A stretch of 64,000 nucleotides of DNA from Alentia gelatinosa. Taxonomy: Eukaryota; Annelida; Polychaeta; Phyllodocida; Polynoidae. The stretch is from NCBI GenBank assembly GCA_950022655.1, contig OX465590.1, positions 42,739,718 through 42,803,717 of the forward strand, written 5' to 3'. Shown here piece after piece: positions 31,140 to 42,719 of the stretch (its first letter is position 1; each line of letters opens with the position of its first letter). The notes under the pieces were generated by a model. The model ran no database searches and was not told where the DNA came from. It was given only the letters and a program-made list of their open reading frames with translations. The position numbers and the translations under genes are program-made.

Positions 31140-31737
31140 CTTCGCAGAGACAAGTGGATTTTAACTGTCTAGCAGTAACTGACATTGTTACCTCTGTTAA
31201 TGCAAGTAGCCACCAATCAGAATACATAGTTCTCCCACTTCCTATACTTCACAGAGAAAAGTGGATTTTAACTGTCTAGCAGTAACTGACATTGGTACCT
31301 TTGTTAATGCAAGTAGCCACCAATCAGAATACATAGTTCTCCCACTTCCTATACTTCACAGAGAAAAGTGGATTTTAACTGTCTAGCAGTAACTGACATT
31401 GGTACCTTTGTTAATGCAAGTAGCCACCAATCAGAATACATAGTTCTCCCACTTCCTATACTTCACAGAGAAAAGTGGATTTTAACTGTCTAGCAGTAAC
31501 TGACATTGGTACCTTTGTTTATGCAAGTAGCCACCAATCTGAATACATGGTTCTCCCACTTCCTATACTTCACAGAGAAAAGTGGATTTTAACTGTCTAG
31601 CAGTAAATGATATTGGTATCTGTGTTTATAGAAGAATCCTAAAGTCAACATACATGGTTCTCCCTCGTTTTATATTACACAGAGAAAAGTGGATTTTAAC
31701 TGTCTAGCAGTAAAAAAACATCAGTGTATGTGTGTAT
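31140..31737 (+). repeat. 107-bp satellite, about six units
   Basis: The anchor GAGAAAAGTGGATTTTAACT recurs at exactly 107-bp spacing (31147, 31254, 31361, 31468, 31575, 31682). Central units are nearly identical and edge units are diverged, the usual pattern of an unequal-crossing-over array. Further decayed units continue at 32024-32250. Confidence 0.97.
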
Positions 31738-32023
31738 ATTATAGAGGTCTTAGTTTAGGGTCTGAGCTCGTATCGAGTTTGAATCACGTAGTAATTCACA
31801 AGGCGAAGCCGCCTGAATTGCTATGTGATTCAAATGAGATGGGATTGAGCTCTGACCCTAAACTTGAATGGGTTTCTGAATTTATCTCACCCTTAATATT
31901 GACTAATGGGCTAACATTTTTGACATTATCCCCCATTGGATATTTTTCCTAAATCTCTAATGGGTGTTAGATACGAGTTTCAAATGTTAAGTCTATGGAG
32001 AAAAAATATCTGGGGTGAGATAA
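31738..32023 (-). mobile_element. Hairpin-tailed element, family H1, copy d, inserted in the 107-bp satellite
   Basis: On minus: TTATCTCACCCCAGATAT, CATAGACTTAACATTTG, body, GGGTGAGATAAATTC, then a palindrome (GGGTCAGAGCTCAATC...CTGAGCTCGTATCGAG, apex GGCGGCTTCGCC), ending CTCTATAAT. It splits a satellite unit between GTGTGTAT and ATGTGAGTAGCC, with no evident target duplication. Confidence 0.88.
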
Positions 32024-32250
32024 ATGTGAGTAGCCACCGATGAGAACACATGTGTCTTCTTCATCCCGTACTTCATGGAGAAAAGTCGCTTCTAACTGCA
32101 CAGGGGGCCAACAATAAAGTACATAAGCACTGATGGGGGCAGGGTGGGGGTGGATCAAAATTTGGACAATTCGTGTATGCTCCTTTTTTTATGGATGGTC
32201 CTTAGCGGTCAATGACGTTATTGGTATATCTCTTTATGTAAATAGCCACC
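32024..32250 (+). repeat. Decayed 107-bp satellite units
   Basis: GAGTAGCCACCGATGAGAAC...CTTCATGGAGAAAAGTCGCTTC and then AATAGCCACCAATC are recognisable unit pieces, interrupted by a small MITE at 32103-32202. Confidence 0.7.
32103..32202. mobile_element. Short relative of the GGGGCCATCC MITE
   Basis: GGGGGCCAACAATAAAGTAC on the left and ATGGATGGTCC on the right, with an interior G-rich stretch as in 28494-28661. It interrupts a satellite unit after CTAACTGCACA. Confidence 0.65.
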
Positions 32251-33107
32251 AATCGTGAGTTGGTCGCAATAGCGATGTGGTGATATTACTTGGAGCTTTG
32301 TTAACATAAAGAAAGGGGAAAACACGTTGGGACTAACTCGAAATGTCTCAGTGATAGGTGGATTTTTAGAGCGTGCTTGCATGCACACCTAAAGGTTATC
32401 TCGTCACTATCCGTGTGCTACTCACTGTGCTACTGGGAAAGGAGCAGGGTGCCAGTGTCTCAGTGTCTTAGAAGCGTGCCCAGCTGACCGTGACCAATCA
32501 CTCAAAACTAAAATACCTGAAGGACCTACTGGTGATTGATATATTTGGATCCTAGACCAAGGCATTTGCAGAAATGGCAAGTTGACTGGATGCAAGTCGG
32601 TTACAGAAAACGACCCATAGACTGAATGTAACCCAAACCTTTTAATTATTATTCACTTATAATTGCACGCTCATTCATCAATGATGAACATACTATTTGC
32701 TCCCGGTAATCTGTGCTATCACTTGCCGTGTTTTCAGAATGCCTGACCGTGGGCGAGGCGTGTGTGTGTGTGTTTTTCCCCTGGGGGGAGGGGAGGGGGG
32801 ATTACACTATGAGGTGTAGGGGGGTGGGTGTCACGATTTCTGAGGAGGAAGACGTGGAGGCCTTATTGATCCAATCAGCGCCCTCTTCATTGAGTCACGA
32901 GAAGCTCACACTCTGATGACAAATACCTCCCGGGCTGACCTTCTGGTGACGTTTCCATGTACGAGTTTAGTGTTACGTTACAATTTCAAGGTCAGATACA
33001 TGTAAGTGGTGATGTCACACACTCTGGTGAAAAATACATGTAGCCTACCTCCCGGGTTGACCTTCTGGTGACGTTTCCGTGTACGATGATGTTACTACTT
33101 GATGTTG
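32251..33107. other. Mostly unassigned; contains a ~120-bp direct duplication
   Basis: CCTCCCGGGCTGACCTTCTG with GTGACGTTTCC at 32925-32960 is repeated at 33049-33084. No gene was found in the rest; a G-rich stretch lies at 32780-32830. Confidence 0.45.
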
Positions 33108-33390
33108 TAAAGGCCCTTTCCCACTTGGCGATTTCTGCCCCTGAGACTACTGCCGGGCATAATCGCTGGGAAACCGCAGTCGCACAGCGGGTAGTCGGCG
33201 ACTATGCCCTGATATATTTGCCATTTTTGAAATTGAATCGCAAGAGACTGGTGCCCTTTTAAGAGAGAATCCAGTCGCCGACTCAAACCCGAACAACGGA
33301 GGGTAGGGTATTAGTCGCCGACAATTTTGCCATTTTGTGTTCTCACTTGGCGACTCATGAGATTTTGGCATACATAACTTAGTCACCAAC
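33108..33390. mobile_element. Possible degenerate TIR element (GGCCCTTTCCCACTTGGCGA)
   Basis: It starts GGCCCTTTCCCACTTGGCGA, in the style of the AGGCCCGTTTCC MITEs. AGTCGCCGAC/GTCGGCGACT motifs occur in both orientations inside, and TGTTCTCACTTGGCGACTCA lies near the right. Ends are not clear. Confidence 0.4.
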
Positions 33391-33860
33391 CCCTGTCTTT
33401 GTTAAAATGGGATTTAAAAAAAAAATCAAACCAAAATCTTATTTCACACTATATTGTCTACTACTTTCAGTAACTCAGGTCAATGACACAGACATTGTGA
33501 CACTGCAACAGGGTAAAACTGTGACGCTAATATTGTGACACTGTGACACTATGTTATTGCAACATTGTGACACTGTGATACGTGCCCTATGACACTGTAG
33601 TAATGTGGCAGGGTTGAATTATACAACATGTCCCATGCAGTGTAATGGATACTTCCCAATAACGTTTGGGACTAAAAAAACACGACACCTTTTAAAGGTA
33701 ATTATTTCCCCCCCAACAAAATGTTCACCCCAGAGGCGAACATGGGATTCAATTGCAATACTGTTTCCAAGCTATGTAATCTTTTTGGTAACTACTCAAC
33801 CCACCCACATTTACCGTAGACATCCGCCTAAAGACTAGTTCAATCATATAACACATGCAC
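33391..33860. other. Unassigned; TGACACTGTGAC-rich stretch
   Basis: 33490-33600 consists of imperfect TGTGACACTG/CATTGTGACAC repeats. The rest is unassigned; the 77-codon plus frame at 33605 is unsupported. Confidence 0.4.
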
Positions 33861-34260
33861 CAGTGCAAAAATGTGCACTCAGGTCACCGAAAAGCCTAAA
33901 GACCAGTTCATTCATATCCACAACAAGCTCTCTAAAGCGACCAGTAAGTCTAACGACCAGTTCACCCATATTTAGACCATGCTCGCTAAGGCGACCAGCA
34001 AGGCTAACACTCAATCCATCCATATTTAAACAATGCTCACTAAGGCGACCAGCAAGTCTAACGACCAGTTCATCAATATCTAGACCCTGCTCACAAAGGC
34101 GACCAGCAAGCCTAAAGACCTGTTAACGAATATTTATAACATACTCATTAAAGTGGACAAACAACCTAACAACTATTTCACCCATATTTCAACCATGTTT
34201 ATTAAAGCGACCTTACCACCTAACAAGCAGTTCATCCATATTTAAAACATGCTCACTAAT
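33861..34260 (+). repeat. 54-bp tandem repeat
   Basis: GCGACCAG recurs at 33937, 33991 and 34045 (54 bp apart), with diverged units on both sides. Since 54 is 18 codons, one frame (33863-34126) stays open with an 18-residue repeat; it has no known domain and is most likely an artefact. Confidence 0.9.
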
Positions 34261-34640
34261 TGGACCAGCATTTCCATCGACAAGAAAATCGTCCTGCAAA
34301 AGTGACCACATACACTGGACCCATAAGTGGTCGCATTGACAAGAGTCTCTGTTTCTCTTTGAATTTCGATTAAAGACTTTGATTTTCATTCGCATATAAT
34401 ACCATATATATAATGCCGTAGTCCCTAGAGGGTATACATGTCCTTTGATCTGGGTTATATATTGCTAGAAATGTAATTGGGATACGTTTTACCGTTTTTT
34501 GTGTGTGGAGGGGTTCAACTTGAATCATTTGGTTTAGTGTTGGTTGCCCCAGTCCAAACTTCAAACTGAACTATCTATTATCTAGTCTTAACATACCTGC
34601 TGTGAATAGTATATTGATTTACTTTGTAATATGATTGTGA
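34261..34640. other. Unassigned sequence
   Basis: No supported gene; two short minus frames only. Confidence 0.4.
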
Positions 34641-34890
34641 ATTGTACTTGTACCACATCTCATCTCATCTTTTTATTTTAGTCTGGATCCCCTCTACTAC
34701 CCCCCTCTTGGTCAGATTATTTCTATATGGTTTCTAATGTTGTATAGCTATAACAGCTGCTACTCCGAACTCCTTATGTATCTCTGTACATACCTGCTAA
34801 TCTACAGAGGGACCAGGCGGCAGAACGGCTAGGGCCGAGCCTGGAGAATTACACTTGTATTCTTACCCTGAATAAAATTTGATAAAAAAA
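34641..34890 (+). mobile_element. Possible 3' end of a retroelement
   Basis: A region ending GGCAGAACGGCTAGGGCC...ACCCTGAATAAAATTTG, then ATAAAAAAATTTTAAA: a poly(A) signal followed by an A-rich simple tail. It resembles CR1/RTE-like 3' ends. No coding remnant was found upstream. Confidence 0.35.
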
Positions 34891-34959
34891 TTTTAAAATG
34901 TATTTAAGCACCATAGCACACTTCGCTTCAACCTAGTAGCAAACTCTGAGTGTGTGTCG

Positions 34960-36195
34960 CGTCAGGCTTATCTACAGCGGTATTCCAGTGTCGGCGGCAG
35001 TTACAACCAATTAGCCACCAGTTAGCAAAGAGTAGGCTGCCAAGTAGCCACCGGATAGACACGAGTTACCACCAGTTAGCCCCAAATAAGCCAGCAATTA
35101 GCCACCAATTAGCCACCATTTAGCCAAGAGTAGGCTGCCAAGTAGCCATCGGATAGACACAAGTTACCACCAGTTAGCCCCAAAACTAGCCATCAATTAG
35201 CAACCAATTAGCCACCAATTAGCCACCAATTAGCCACCAATTAGCCACCATTTAGCCAAGAGTAGGCTGCCAAGTAGCCATCGGATAGACACAAGTTACC
35301 ACCAGTTAGCCCCAAAACTAGCCATCAATTAGCAACCAATTAGCCACCAATTAGCCACCAATTAGCCACCAATTAGCAACCAGTTAACCACTAATTAGTC
35401 ATCAAGAAGTCACCATTTGGCTACAGGTGAGCCTCTGGTTAGCCTACAGTTAGCCTCACACAGCCACCCAAAGCCACCATATAGCCACAAGTAAGCCACT
35501 AATCAACCACCAGACAGCCACCAACTATCTACCTATTAGCCTAGTTAGCCCCAATAGTTAGCTGCCGATTAGCATAGTTAGCCCCAATATGCTACCAATT
35601 AGTCCTAGTTAGCCACCAGTCAGCCACCAAATAGCTACCAATTAGTCCCAATTAGCCAGCAGTTAGCTACCAATTAGCTACCAATTAGTCCCAGTTAGCC
35701 ACCAGTCAGCCACCAAATAGCTACCAATTAGTCCCAGTTAGCCACCAGTCAGCCACCAAATAGCTACCAATTAGTCCCAGTTAGCCACCAGTCAGCCACC
35801 AAATAGCTACCAATTAGTCCCAGTTAGCCACCAGTCAGCTACCAAATAGCTACCAATTAGTCCCAGTTAGCCATCAATTAGCTACCAATTAGCCCCGATT
35901 AGCCACCAAATAGCTACCAATTAGTCCCAGTTAGCCATCAATTAGCTACCAATTAGCCCTAGTTAGCCACCAGTCAGCCATCAATTAGCTACCAATTAGC
36001 CCCAGTTAGCCACCAGTCAGCCATCAATTTTTAGCTACAAATTAGCCCAAGTCAACCATCAGTTAGCCGTAAATTAGCCCCAGTCAGACACCAGTTAGTC
36101 ACCAATGAGCTACCAATTAGCCCCAGTCAGACACAAGTTAGCCACCAATTAGCCACCAATTAGTCCCAGTTAGCCCCAATTAGCCACCAGTTAGT
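34960..36195 (+). repeat. 11-bp minisatellite (TTAGCCACCAA)n with higher-order units
   Basis: About 100 imperfect copies of TTAGCCACCAA and variants (TAGCTACCAA, TTAGTCCCAG). Longer blocks are themselves duplicated: 35037-35170 versus 35254-35330, and the 59-bp CAGTCAGCCACCAAATAGC block at 35610-35860. Confidence 0.96.
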
Positions 36196-36671
36196 CTCAC
36201 CGATCAGTCCACCTGACCAGGCCGCCCGTTGTGCCTTCATGACTTCAGTCGGTGCTGAGAGAAGCTCGTGAGATGCTGCTGTACCTTACAACGACCACGG
36301 CACTGTCTCTGTGTCTATTTCCCCTCACGCTGTAAACGCCAGGCGGGCCTCAGAGGCTGGCCACTCGTCTCCCTACCGTCTAGTCACCAGGGGGCAGGCT
36401 TGGGGTGTGTCTGTTAACGAAGGGTCAAGTCCCTGTGTACTTCCTGCTACACATTCCCCTGAGTCTTGTTAAATCCCAGTCGGGAAAAACACTTGGTTCT
36501 CACGGAGATTCTCGTCCCTCATTGGACATGAATGGGAGAGTTTCCACTTAACAATTTACTACTTCTGGTAAGTGTCATCAACGGCCATGAAAACTCCGCC
36601 AGTAGATTCAATACTGAAAAGTTGAAAGGTACTATAAAGAATGATAAAACACTATGTACACTTCACGCCCT
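36196..36671. other. Unassigned; contains a CTCF-like site
   Basis: GC-richer sequence after the minisatellite. TCACCAGGGGGCAG at 36384-36397 fits the CTCF core except for the first base. No exon recognised. Confidence 0.4.
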
Positions 36672-37068
36672 TTATCCTACCCCTAATAAAAACGGTCCAT
36701 AGGTATAACATAGGCAAATTTTATGCGGCATGCCATGACATAAAGTGCGATTTATGCCTCTAGGGGCATACAATTCGACCAATCAGCGACCAGATTTTGA
36801 GCTGCTCTGACAAAAGTTCTGGTTGGACTCAAACGTTCCGGTTGGACTTCGGTTGGTCGTTCAATCGATATTTATATTTGAGTAATCCAAAAGGGTAGAG
36901 ACGGGGTAGGATAAATACAAAACCGAACTCGAGTTAAACCTGTCAGTGTCTATGCCACTCTGATCAGGTCTGTTCCTCACTACGCTCAGCTAACGCTTCT
37001 CGTAGTATTACACGACCTTCCCGTCGTGATATAAACACTGACAGGTCTTACTCTCGTTCAGTTTCTAC
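36672..37068 (+). mobile_element. Hairpin-tailed element, family H2, copy l (full length)
   Basis: TTATCCTACCCCTAATAAAA, CCATAGGTATAACATAGGC, body, GGGGTAGGATAAATAC, then a palindrome with arms CTCGAGTTAAACCTGTCAG and CTGACAGGTCTTACTCTCG, ending CAGTTTCTACT. Collinear with copy j but with a longer body containing two GTTCTGGTTGGACT / GTTCCGGTTGGACT copies. Confidence 0.87.
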
Positions 37069-37312
37069 TAAATCTCCAAGTGACTGTGGCATCACTTACT
37101 TTTCAGTTGTCGTTTATTCTGGAATAGGATCTATGAACCCTAATTTTTACTAGGCTTCAGGGCAACTTTCAATTTTGGTATGCAATATTGCTTTTATCAA
37201 GCAATATGGTTAGATAGAGTGGTTACTGAGCCATTGAAAGGAGAATGAACATTCAATCTCGGTATTGAGATCAGGAATTCTGTAGGCCATTGTATGGCCT
37301 CAGTATCGGTTA

Positions 37313-37617
37313 AGGCCCGTTTCCATTGGCCGACGAAGATTGCTTAGACTTTTCGAGTTACACAGAAAGTCTGCGGTGGTGCCACTGACTGTGTGTCGGT
37401 ATAGAAAATCGCTGAGGGTAGTCAATTTCACTCAGTTACCAAGCTTTCACTCAGTGGTGGGTGGTGCCACATTGCATAATCTAAGCAGAAAAGTCGTGGG
37501 GCATTTCACGACCTTGGTTGTTTCCATTGACCGATATTGAGTCCACAGTGCCAAAAGTCTGTCGGTGGTCCCTGACTGTAGATCGGTGACGGGAAATCGG
37601 CCAATGGAAACGGGCCT
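37313..37617. mobile_element. MITE with AGGCCCGTTTCC TIRs, copy 2
   Basis: The TIRs AGGCCCGTTTCCATTGGCCG / CGGCCAATGGAAACGGGCCT sit inside TTAA on both sides. Inverted relative to 7234-7541 and collinear with its complement over the full length. No ORF. Confidence 0.9.
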
Positions 37618-38836
37618 TAAGAATGTAAGACAATAAGGAAATGTGTGGGTTGCAAGATAGATACTGTGTCAACGGCACTGGTCCTAAAACACAAAACATT
37701 GCATAATGATATGATGTTGATAATACAGGAGTTAGTATTGATTGGGTGTGTTGTGAAGCACCATATGACCATCGCATATTGTGCACAGTAGATCTAATAC
37801 TAAGAAGGTGGAAAGTGGTACCAACGAGTATACTCGTTGGTGGCACATATAATGATAAAACACTTCATGTCCTATCAAGTGATTGTGACACAAAATGATT
37901 ATCACTTACTGGAAACACTTAAAATAGCATGATTTGGTGGAAACTAAGTCAGTGATAGGGTTTGTTGTGAAGCACCTTATGTCGGAGACACAACTATAGT
38001 GAGAAAAGGCAGCCATCTCCGGAATCCCCAACATAAAATTGCATGTTTTTGAGATATTATTGTTTCTGAGACACTAAATTATTGGTGGGAGAGATTGATA
38101 TAATACTAACTCACATACACACAATTTCTTTTGGCGATTCCGGAGATCGCTTCCTTGATTCGCTTGGTGTGTTTCCGGCTATAGGCTCTATCCTGAGGTG
38201 TGTGTCGGGGTGTGTCAGGGTGTGTGGAGGTGTGGAGGTGGGTGTAGATGTGGGGGATGATATGTAGGGTGAAGGTTGTAAGGATATTGCTCTTCACATT
38301 TCGTGATGATCTGGATGTATATGTGCATAGAGGGATGTGTAGAGGTGTCTGTCTATGTATGTGTAGGGGTCAGGGTAGTCAAAAAGTGGTAGTTCAGTTA
38401 ACGCTAGGTGGTGCGAGTGCCGATCCCTGTTGTGCGGTACGGCCGATGGACCCATGTATGCAAATACTACTGGGTCGCCGGCATTTCATAACTCAGTCAG
38501 TATATATAGACCCACAGTGGGTCGACAGGTTACTTGTGGTGCCTCTTCGTTGAGTGAACACTTGGAGCCTCAGAGACTGCTAGGTTTCTCTGGGAACCTT
38601 TCAGCCATGGAGAGAAAGATCCTCTCCCCTTGTGCTACTTAACACATCCATGTTAAGCTACTGTAAGATCTGCAGGTATACAATAAAGAGATTGTAAGTG
38701 GCCAGAGTCTGGTTTTGTCTTCTTAATTAAGCTAGGTTGTAGATTCCGCATCTCCCAGCTTCACCGGGGATACTCCGAACCAACCCATGCAGGGAGTACA
38801 AGCACAGGGTAGCGACTCGTCTCCAACTGCTGGATA
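37618..38836. other. Unassigned; GT-rich stretch and possible LTR-like tail
   Basis: 38195-38370 is GTGTGTGGAGGTG-rich. ACAATAAAGAGATTGTAAG at about 38680, followed by GTCTGGTTTTGTCTTC, resembles the R-U5 part of an LTR, but no partner LTR or primer site was confirmed. The 37481-37846 minus frame (121 codons) has no domain. Confidence 0.35.
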
Positions 38837-39854
38837 CACTGCAAGAAACCTGCCGCTTTACATATGTATGCGAAAGGCGTCTAACAGTAGGATTTTGCGT
38901 CTAGAAGTTCGACCTGTTATCCGTCTCGTAGACGCCTTATCTAGTGGCATATATACATGTCCATGGTGCGGTCTTATATACGTCATATATATGCCTGATT
39001 CCGTTGTATATACACCACCATCCAATATAGTTCCAATCTTTGCAACTTGGGAACACTACTGGTAGCATATTCCATTTGCCATTAACCATCCAAGTCTGTA
39101 TTATATGAAAATTGTTTTATAAAAATGTATTTCATAAAAACCTAATTGAGTATAAATTGATTAATTTTCTAATAGATCTTACTTTAAAACACCATTTCCA
39201 TGTGTGGAAAGTCAGGCTTATAATCGCCTCCCCCCAGTGTCTCTGTGCACCTGAAGTCCGACTCCTGACTCCGACTCCGACTCTGCCTTGTTAGAAGTAG
39301 TGTGAATGCGGCCGCCACCCTCACAGCCACCAGCTCAGCCGCCTGCCCTCAGGACTGAAATCATCTTACACAAGGCGAGCGGTCGCTAATCCGTCTACAC
39401 TCACTGCAGGGAGGCGGCGGTCGTGTACTAGGGCTTCACTGTGGGCAGAGTGAGTGTAGGGTGGTGGGGTGGTGGGGTGGTGGGGTGGTGGGGTGGTCGG
39501 GTGGTCGGGGGGGCGGTGTGGGGTGGTGTTGGCTGGTCGGGGGGGGGGGGGGGCGGGTCAGTGTTGGTGCATCCTCTACCAACACCCACAGGATGGGGCG
39601 GGCTGCGGGTCACAACTTTTTTCTTTTTTTTTGTATCATATCTACGCCTGGCGTATATATATCGCACAGAGCAAGTTTTACCTTGGATATGCCAGGTGTG
39701 AAATACAGCCAAGTCGCGCGCGTCTACATATGGAAACACCCCAACACAGGCGTGGATAAGAGGCGTATACAAATATAAACAAGTCACTATACAGCCGATA
39801 CGTGCATTATCGCGATGGCGTATACATATGTAAAATGGTGGTTTTCGTACAGTG
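38837..39854. mobile_element. EnSpm/CACTA-like non-autonomous element, copy 1
   Basis: The ends CACTGCAAGAAACC...TTTACATATG and CATATGTAAAATGG...TTTTCGTACAGTG are flanked by ATA on both sides (38834-38836 and 39855-39857). CACTG ends with a 3-bp duplication fit EnSpm/CACTA transposons. The 1,018-bp interior carries a G-run (39440-39560) and GCCAGGTGTGAAATACAGCC, both shared with copy 2. No transposase; the ORFs in the G-run are artefacts. Confidence 0.85.
39440..39560 (+). repeat. G-rich (GGGGTGGT)n tract with G-quadruplex potential
   Basis: Runs of four G separated by TGGT, followed by a 14-G run. It lies inside CACTA-like copy 1; copy 2 carries a G-run at the same relative place (42878-42920). 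Confidence 0.9.
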
Positions 39855-39922
39855 ATAGGTAGACTAGGCCTGGTTGTGAGATCACCCTCTACCACACGGC
39901 GGTCCGCTACATATGTAAGGGT

Positions 39923-41030
39923 GAGGCCTGGTTCTAGTGATATACAGAAGTTATCGCCCTTACCTTAAGGGAACACTTCATGACGTCATAGATCTCTGTG
40001 TAGGTATGTGTAGCAGGATGTGTGGAAGTGTCTGCATGTGTGTGTAGGGTGTGTGTAGAGGTATCTGTGTGTGTACGTAAAGCTGAGGCCTGGTCCTGAT
40101 GATATATAGAAGTTATTGCTCTTACCCTGAAGGTGTACCTCATGATACCATAGATCTCTCTGTAGTTGTGTGTGTGGTGTATGTGTATGTAGGAGGTATG
40201 TGTGGAGGTGTGTGTGCATGTAAATGAGGGTGAGGCCTGGGCCTAGTGATATACAGAAGTTATCGCTCCTACCCCAAGGGTACACTTCATGACGTCATAG
40301 ATCTGACTGTAGGTGTGTGTGTAGGGTATGTGTATGTAGGAGGTATGTGTGGAGGTGTGTGTGCATGTAAATGAGGGTGAGGCCTGGGCCTAGTGATATA
40401 CAGAAGTTATCGCTCTTACCCCAAGGGTACACTTTATGACGTCATAGATCTGTGTGTAGGTTGTGTGTGGAGGTGTCTGAGTTTCACTAAGGGTTAGGTC
40501 TGGTCTAGACTGGCTCCAGTCCCTGCATCCTATGTCTAGTTTCCTCGCTGGGATACAGGGACTGGTACAATCGGTAATGGTGTTAGATTTCTGGCGCTGT
40601 ATAGCGCCAGTATTTCCAACACTCTCCATACAGATATCATATCTACTGGTCAGATATCTGATGGGAGATTGATACCCTCTCACTTTGATCTTAATCGGGT
40701 CACAGTCAGGAGTAGGCTAAATTTATTGCTATGACAACACAGGCGGCCAGGGAACTGGAGGAGGCGAGGGGGAGGGGTAGCAGGAAGTATAGGGTTAGAG
40801 GGAGGGGCTTGGGGCCATAAACAGGAGATTCCGTTCCTATTGGACAAGTCTTTGATAAATGGGCCAGTCAGAGAAGGATACATACTATAATGAACTTTAT
40901 TCTGATTGTGTTTACTCATTTAATGAATGTTCATAATCAAAGACTTGAGCAAGTCTAGGTCTGGTCCTAGTGATATACAGAAGTTATCGCTTTTACCCCA
41001 AGGGTACACTTTATGACGTCATAGATCCGC
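39923..41030 (+). repeat. ~145-160 bp tandem units each with a TGACGTCA-type site; interrupted
   Basis: Units contain GAGGCCTGG(G/T)CCTAGTGATA, then CAGAAGTTATCGC and CTTCATGACGTCATAGATC, followed by a GTGTGTAG tail. They start near 39923, 40083, 40229, 40377 and 40957. A 450-bp non-unit segment (about 40490-40955) separates the last unit. Four of the five units keep the full TGACGTCA palindrome. Confidence 0.88.
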
Positions 41031-41260
41031 ACGCCTTCAGGCGGAAGTCAGCAGCCCCCGCCTACATCCGGGTCCCGGGCCAGTTTACATGCCCACCAGG
41101 GGGCGTTAGTGACCGCAGGGCGTAGTGCGCGGGGTGTAAGGTAGGGGGCGCTGTGACGTCGCCCTCTAACGGCCAGATACAGAACCAAGTCACGTGGCCA
41201 TATACGTCATCTGAGAGCATGCGCACTAACCAGGGGCGGCGTTCAGAGACACCTGGTGAG
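41031..41260. promoter_or_regulatory. CpG-rich promoter-like cluster
   Basis: In about 200 bp: GCGGAAGT (ETS, 41041), CCACCAGGGGGCG (CTCF core, about 41093), GTGACGTC (CRE-like, 41153), GTCACGTGGCC (E-box, about 41189) and GCATGCGCAC (NRF-1, 41218). CpG is frequent. No exon is recognised next to it, so it may be an orphan or a distant promoter/CpG island. Confidence 0.42.
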
Positions 41261-42719
41261 AGGTAGAGGTACTAACACCCTGAGATCTGCCCCATAAGAC
41301 GGCCTCAGAAACTGTGAAGGCCTTTCACTATGATATTAACAAATAGGATATTCACCAGGGGATGTTAAGTATGCTAATCACGATAATATGAAGGCTTTTA
41401 AGATGGCCCCAGGTCAGCTCTTCTTTAAAGGCATATCCTACAGTTCACAGTGGCGCCAGTCATCAGTCAAAACTCGTTCTTTCTGATTCGTTCTAGTTCT
41501 AAATGAGTAAATTTGATGTTTTGTCCAGTTTATCCAATTTTGACAAGTAAAATAGGCCTATTTCATTGACTCGATTTATACAAGGAATGTAATGAAAGAT
41601 ATGGTTTTCTTTAATTATCTCAAAAACAAGAACGGTGATGTGATTTTAAGAACTTACATGTATAGTACAATACATCTACTATATTTTGTAAAGGAAAATT
41701 ACATGGGTTTTACTATCTGAATAATAACTTCTTAGAATTTCTTTATATCGTATTGTAAAATTATCATAATATTGATCCCTAAATCAAAAACTAGCACGAT
41801 GACCACCGATTTTTAGGTTAGCTACATGTTACCTTTGCACTTTTATTGTCTTTTGTTATCTGAAAGGGAATTTTAGAAATGCTTCTCTGAATAAAGTTCA
41901 GGGAATACTTATCAAGGTCTTCTTCTTCTGGTAATAAGGGCAATCCTGTCCACAAGGATGTGATTAAATTGCTTACTATTCAGTTAGAAAATATCAATAA
42001 TGTTTTCCCCTGGTCACTGCTGCTACGCCTAAATGAAGAGAACCATTACAAAAGTTCAAACCTCAACTGGAAACAATTGATTTTCATGGTTTAAACCTTC
42101 CCCGTACAACATGTTATATAAACTTATTTCGGCTCTAATTTCAATACGAGTGATAAATAAAGTATTGACTATATATAAATTGTTAAGAATTTACCCCTTA
42201 CGAAGAGTGGGGTTAAAATGGAAGTTTTATAAAAGAGGGTGGGTGGGGGGAAAAATACAATGTGTGTGAGTTGATAATGGCGTGGGAAAAATAGAGAAGA
42301 CTGAAGTGACGTGGTGTGAAATGGTGAGAGTGGTTGGGTTTTGGTTGTGTGAAGAGTCCCTAGGCAGCAGTGAAACAGCCTAGAACCCTACAGTTCCATG
42401 CTTAAACAAGTTCATGAAAGTTCAGCGTTATCTGGTACTTCCAGGAATCTTTGTGTTTTTTTTAGAGTGAGTACATTGTTGGTCATGCAAATATATAAGT
42501 GCAAGTAATTGTGGGTAATTTACTTAACCACTTAACAACCAGCCGACTAGCCACTTCTACAAGGGTACAAATATGTCAATCACTAGTGGGTCATATTTGT
42601 CTGTAGTAATAAATCATGGTCAGCTGGACACTCATCTGAGACACTAAGGCACTTGTCCATGCACCTAAAAAATGCCACAGAGTTAGCACACAGGTAGTGA
42701 AGAATGCTGAAAGTCTATA
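41261..42719. other. Unassigned AT-rich sequence
   Basis: About 1.45 kb, AT-rich, no ORF of note. If the cluster at 41031-41260 is a promoter, this could be first intron or 5' flank; nothing in the sequence settles it. Confidence 0.4.

Noticed and set aside
31140..31737. Regular repeats that might suggest a CRISPR array
   Set aside because: Repeats are directly adjacent 107-bp units without unique spacers, in a eukaryotic context; the same applies to the other arrays.
33863..34126. 87-codon ORF with an 18-residue CSLRRPASLTTSS repeat
   Set aside because: A 54-bp tandem repeat equals 18 codons, so openness is expected; neighbouring diverged units contain stops.
38640..38720. Possible LTR end (AATAAAG, then GT-rich U5-like sequence)
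   Set aside because: No second LTR, primer-binding site or polypurine tract could be identified; the same holds for the AATAAAG near 1564.
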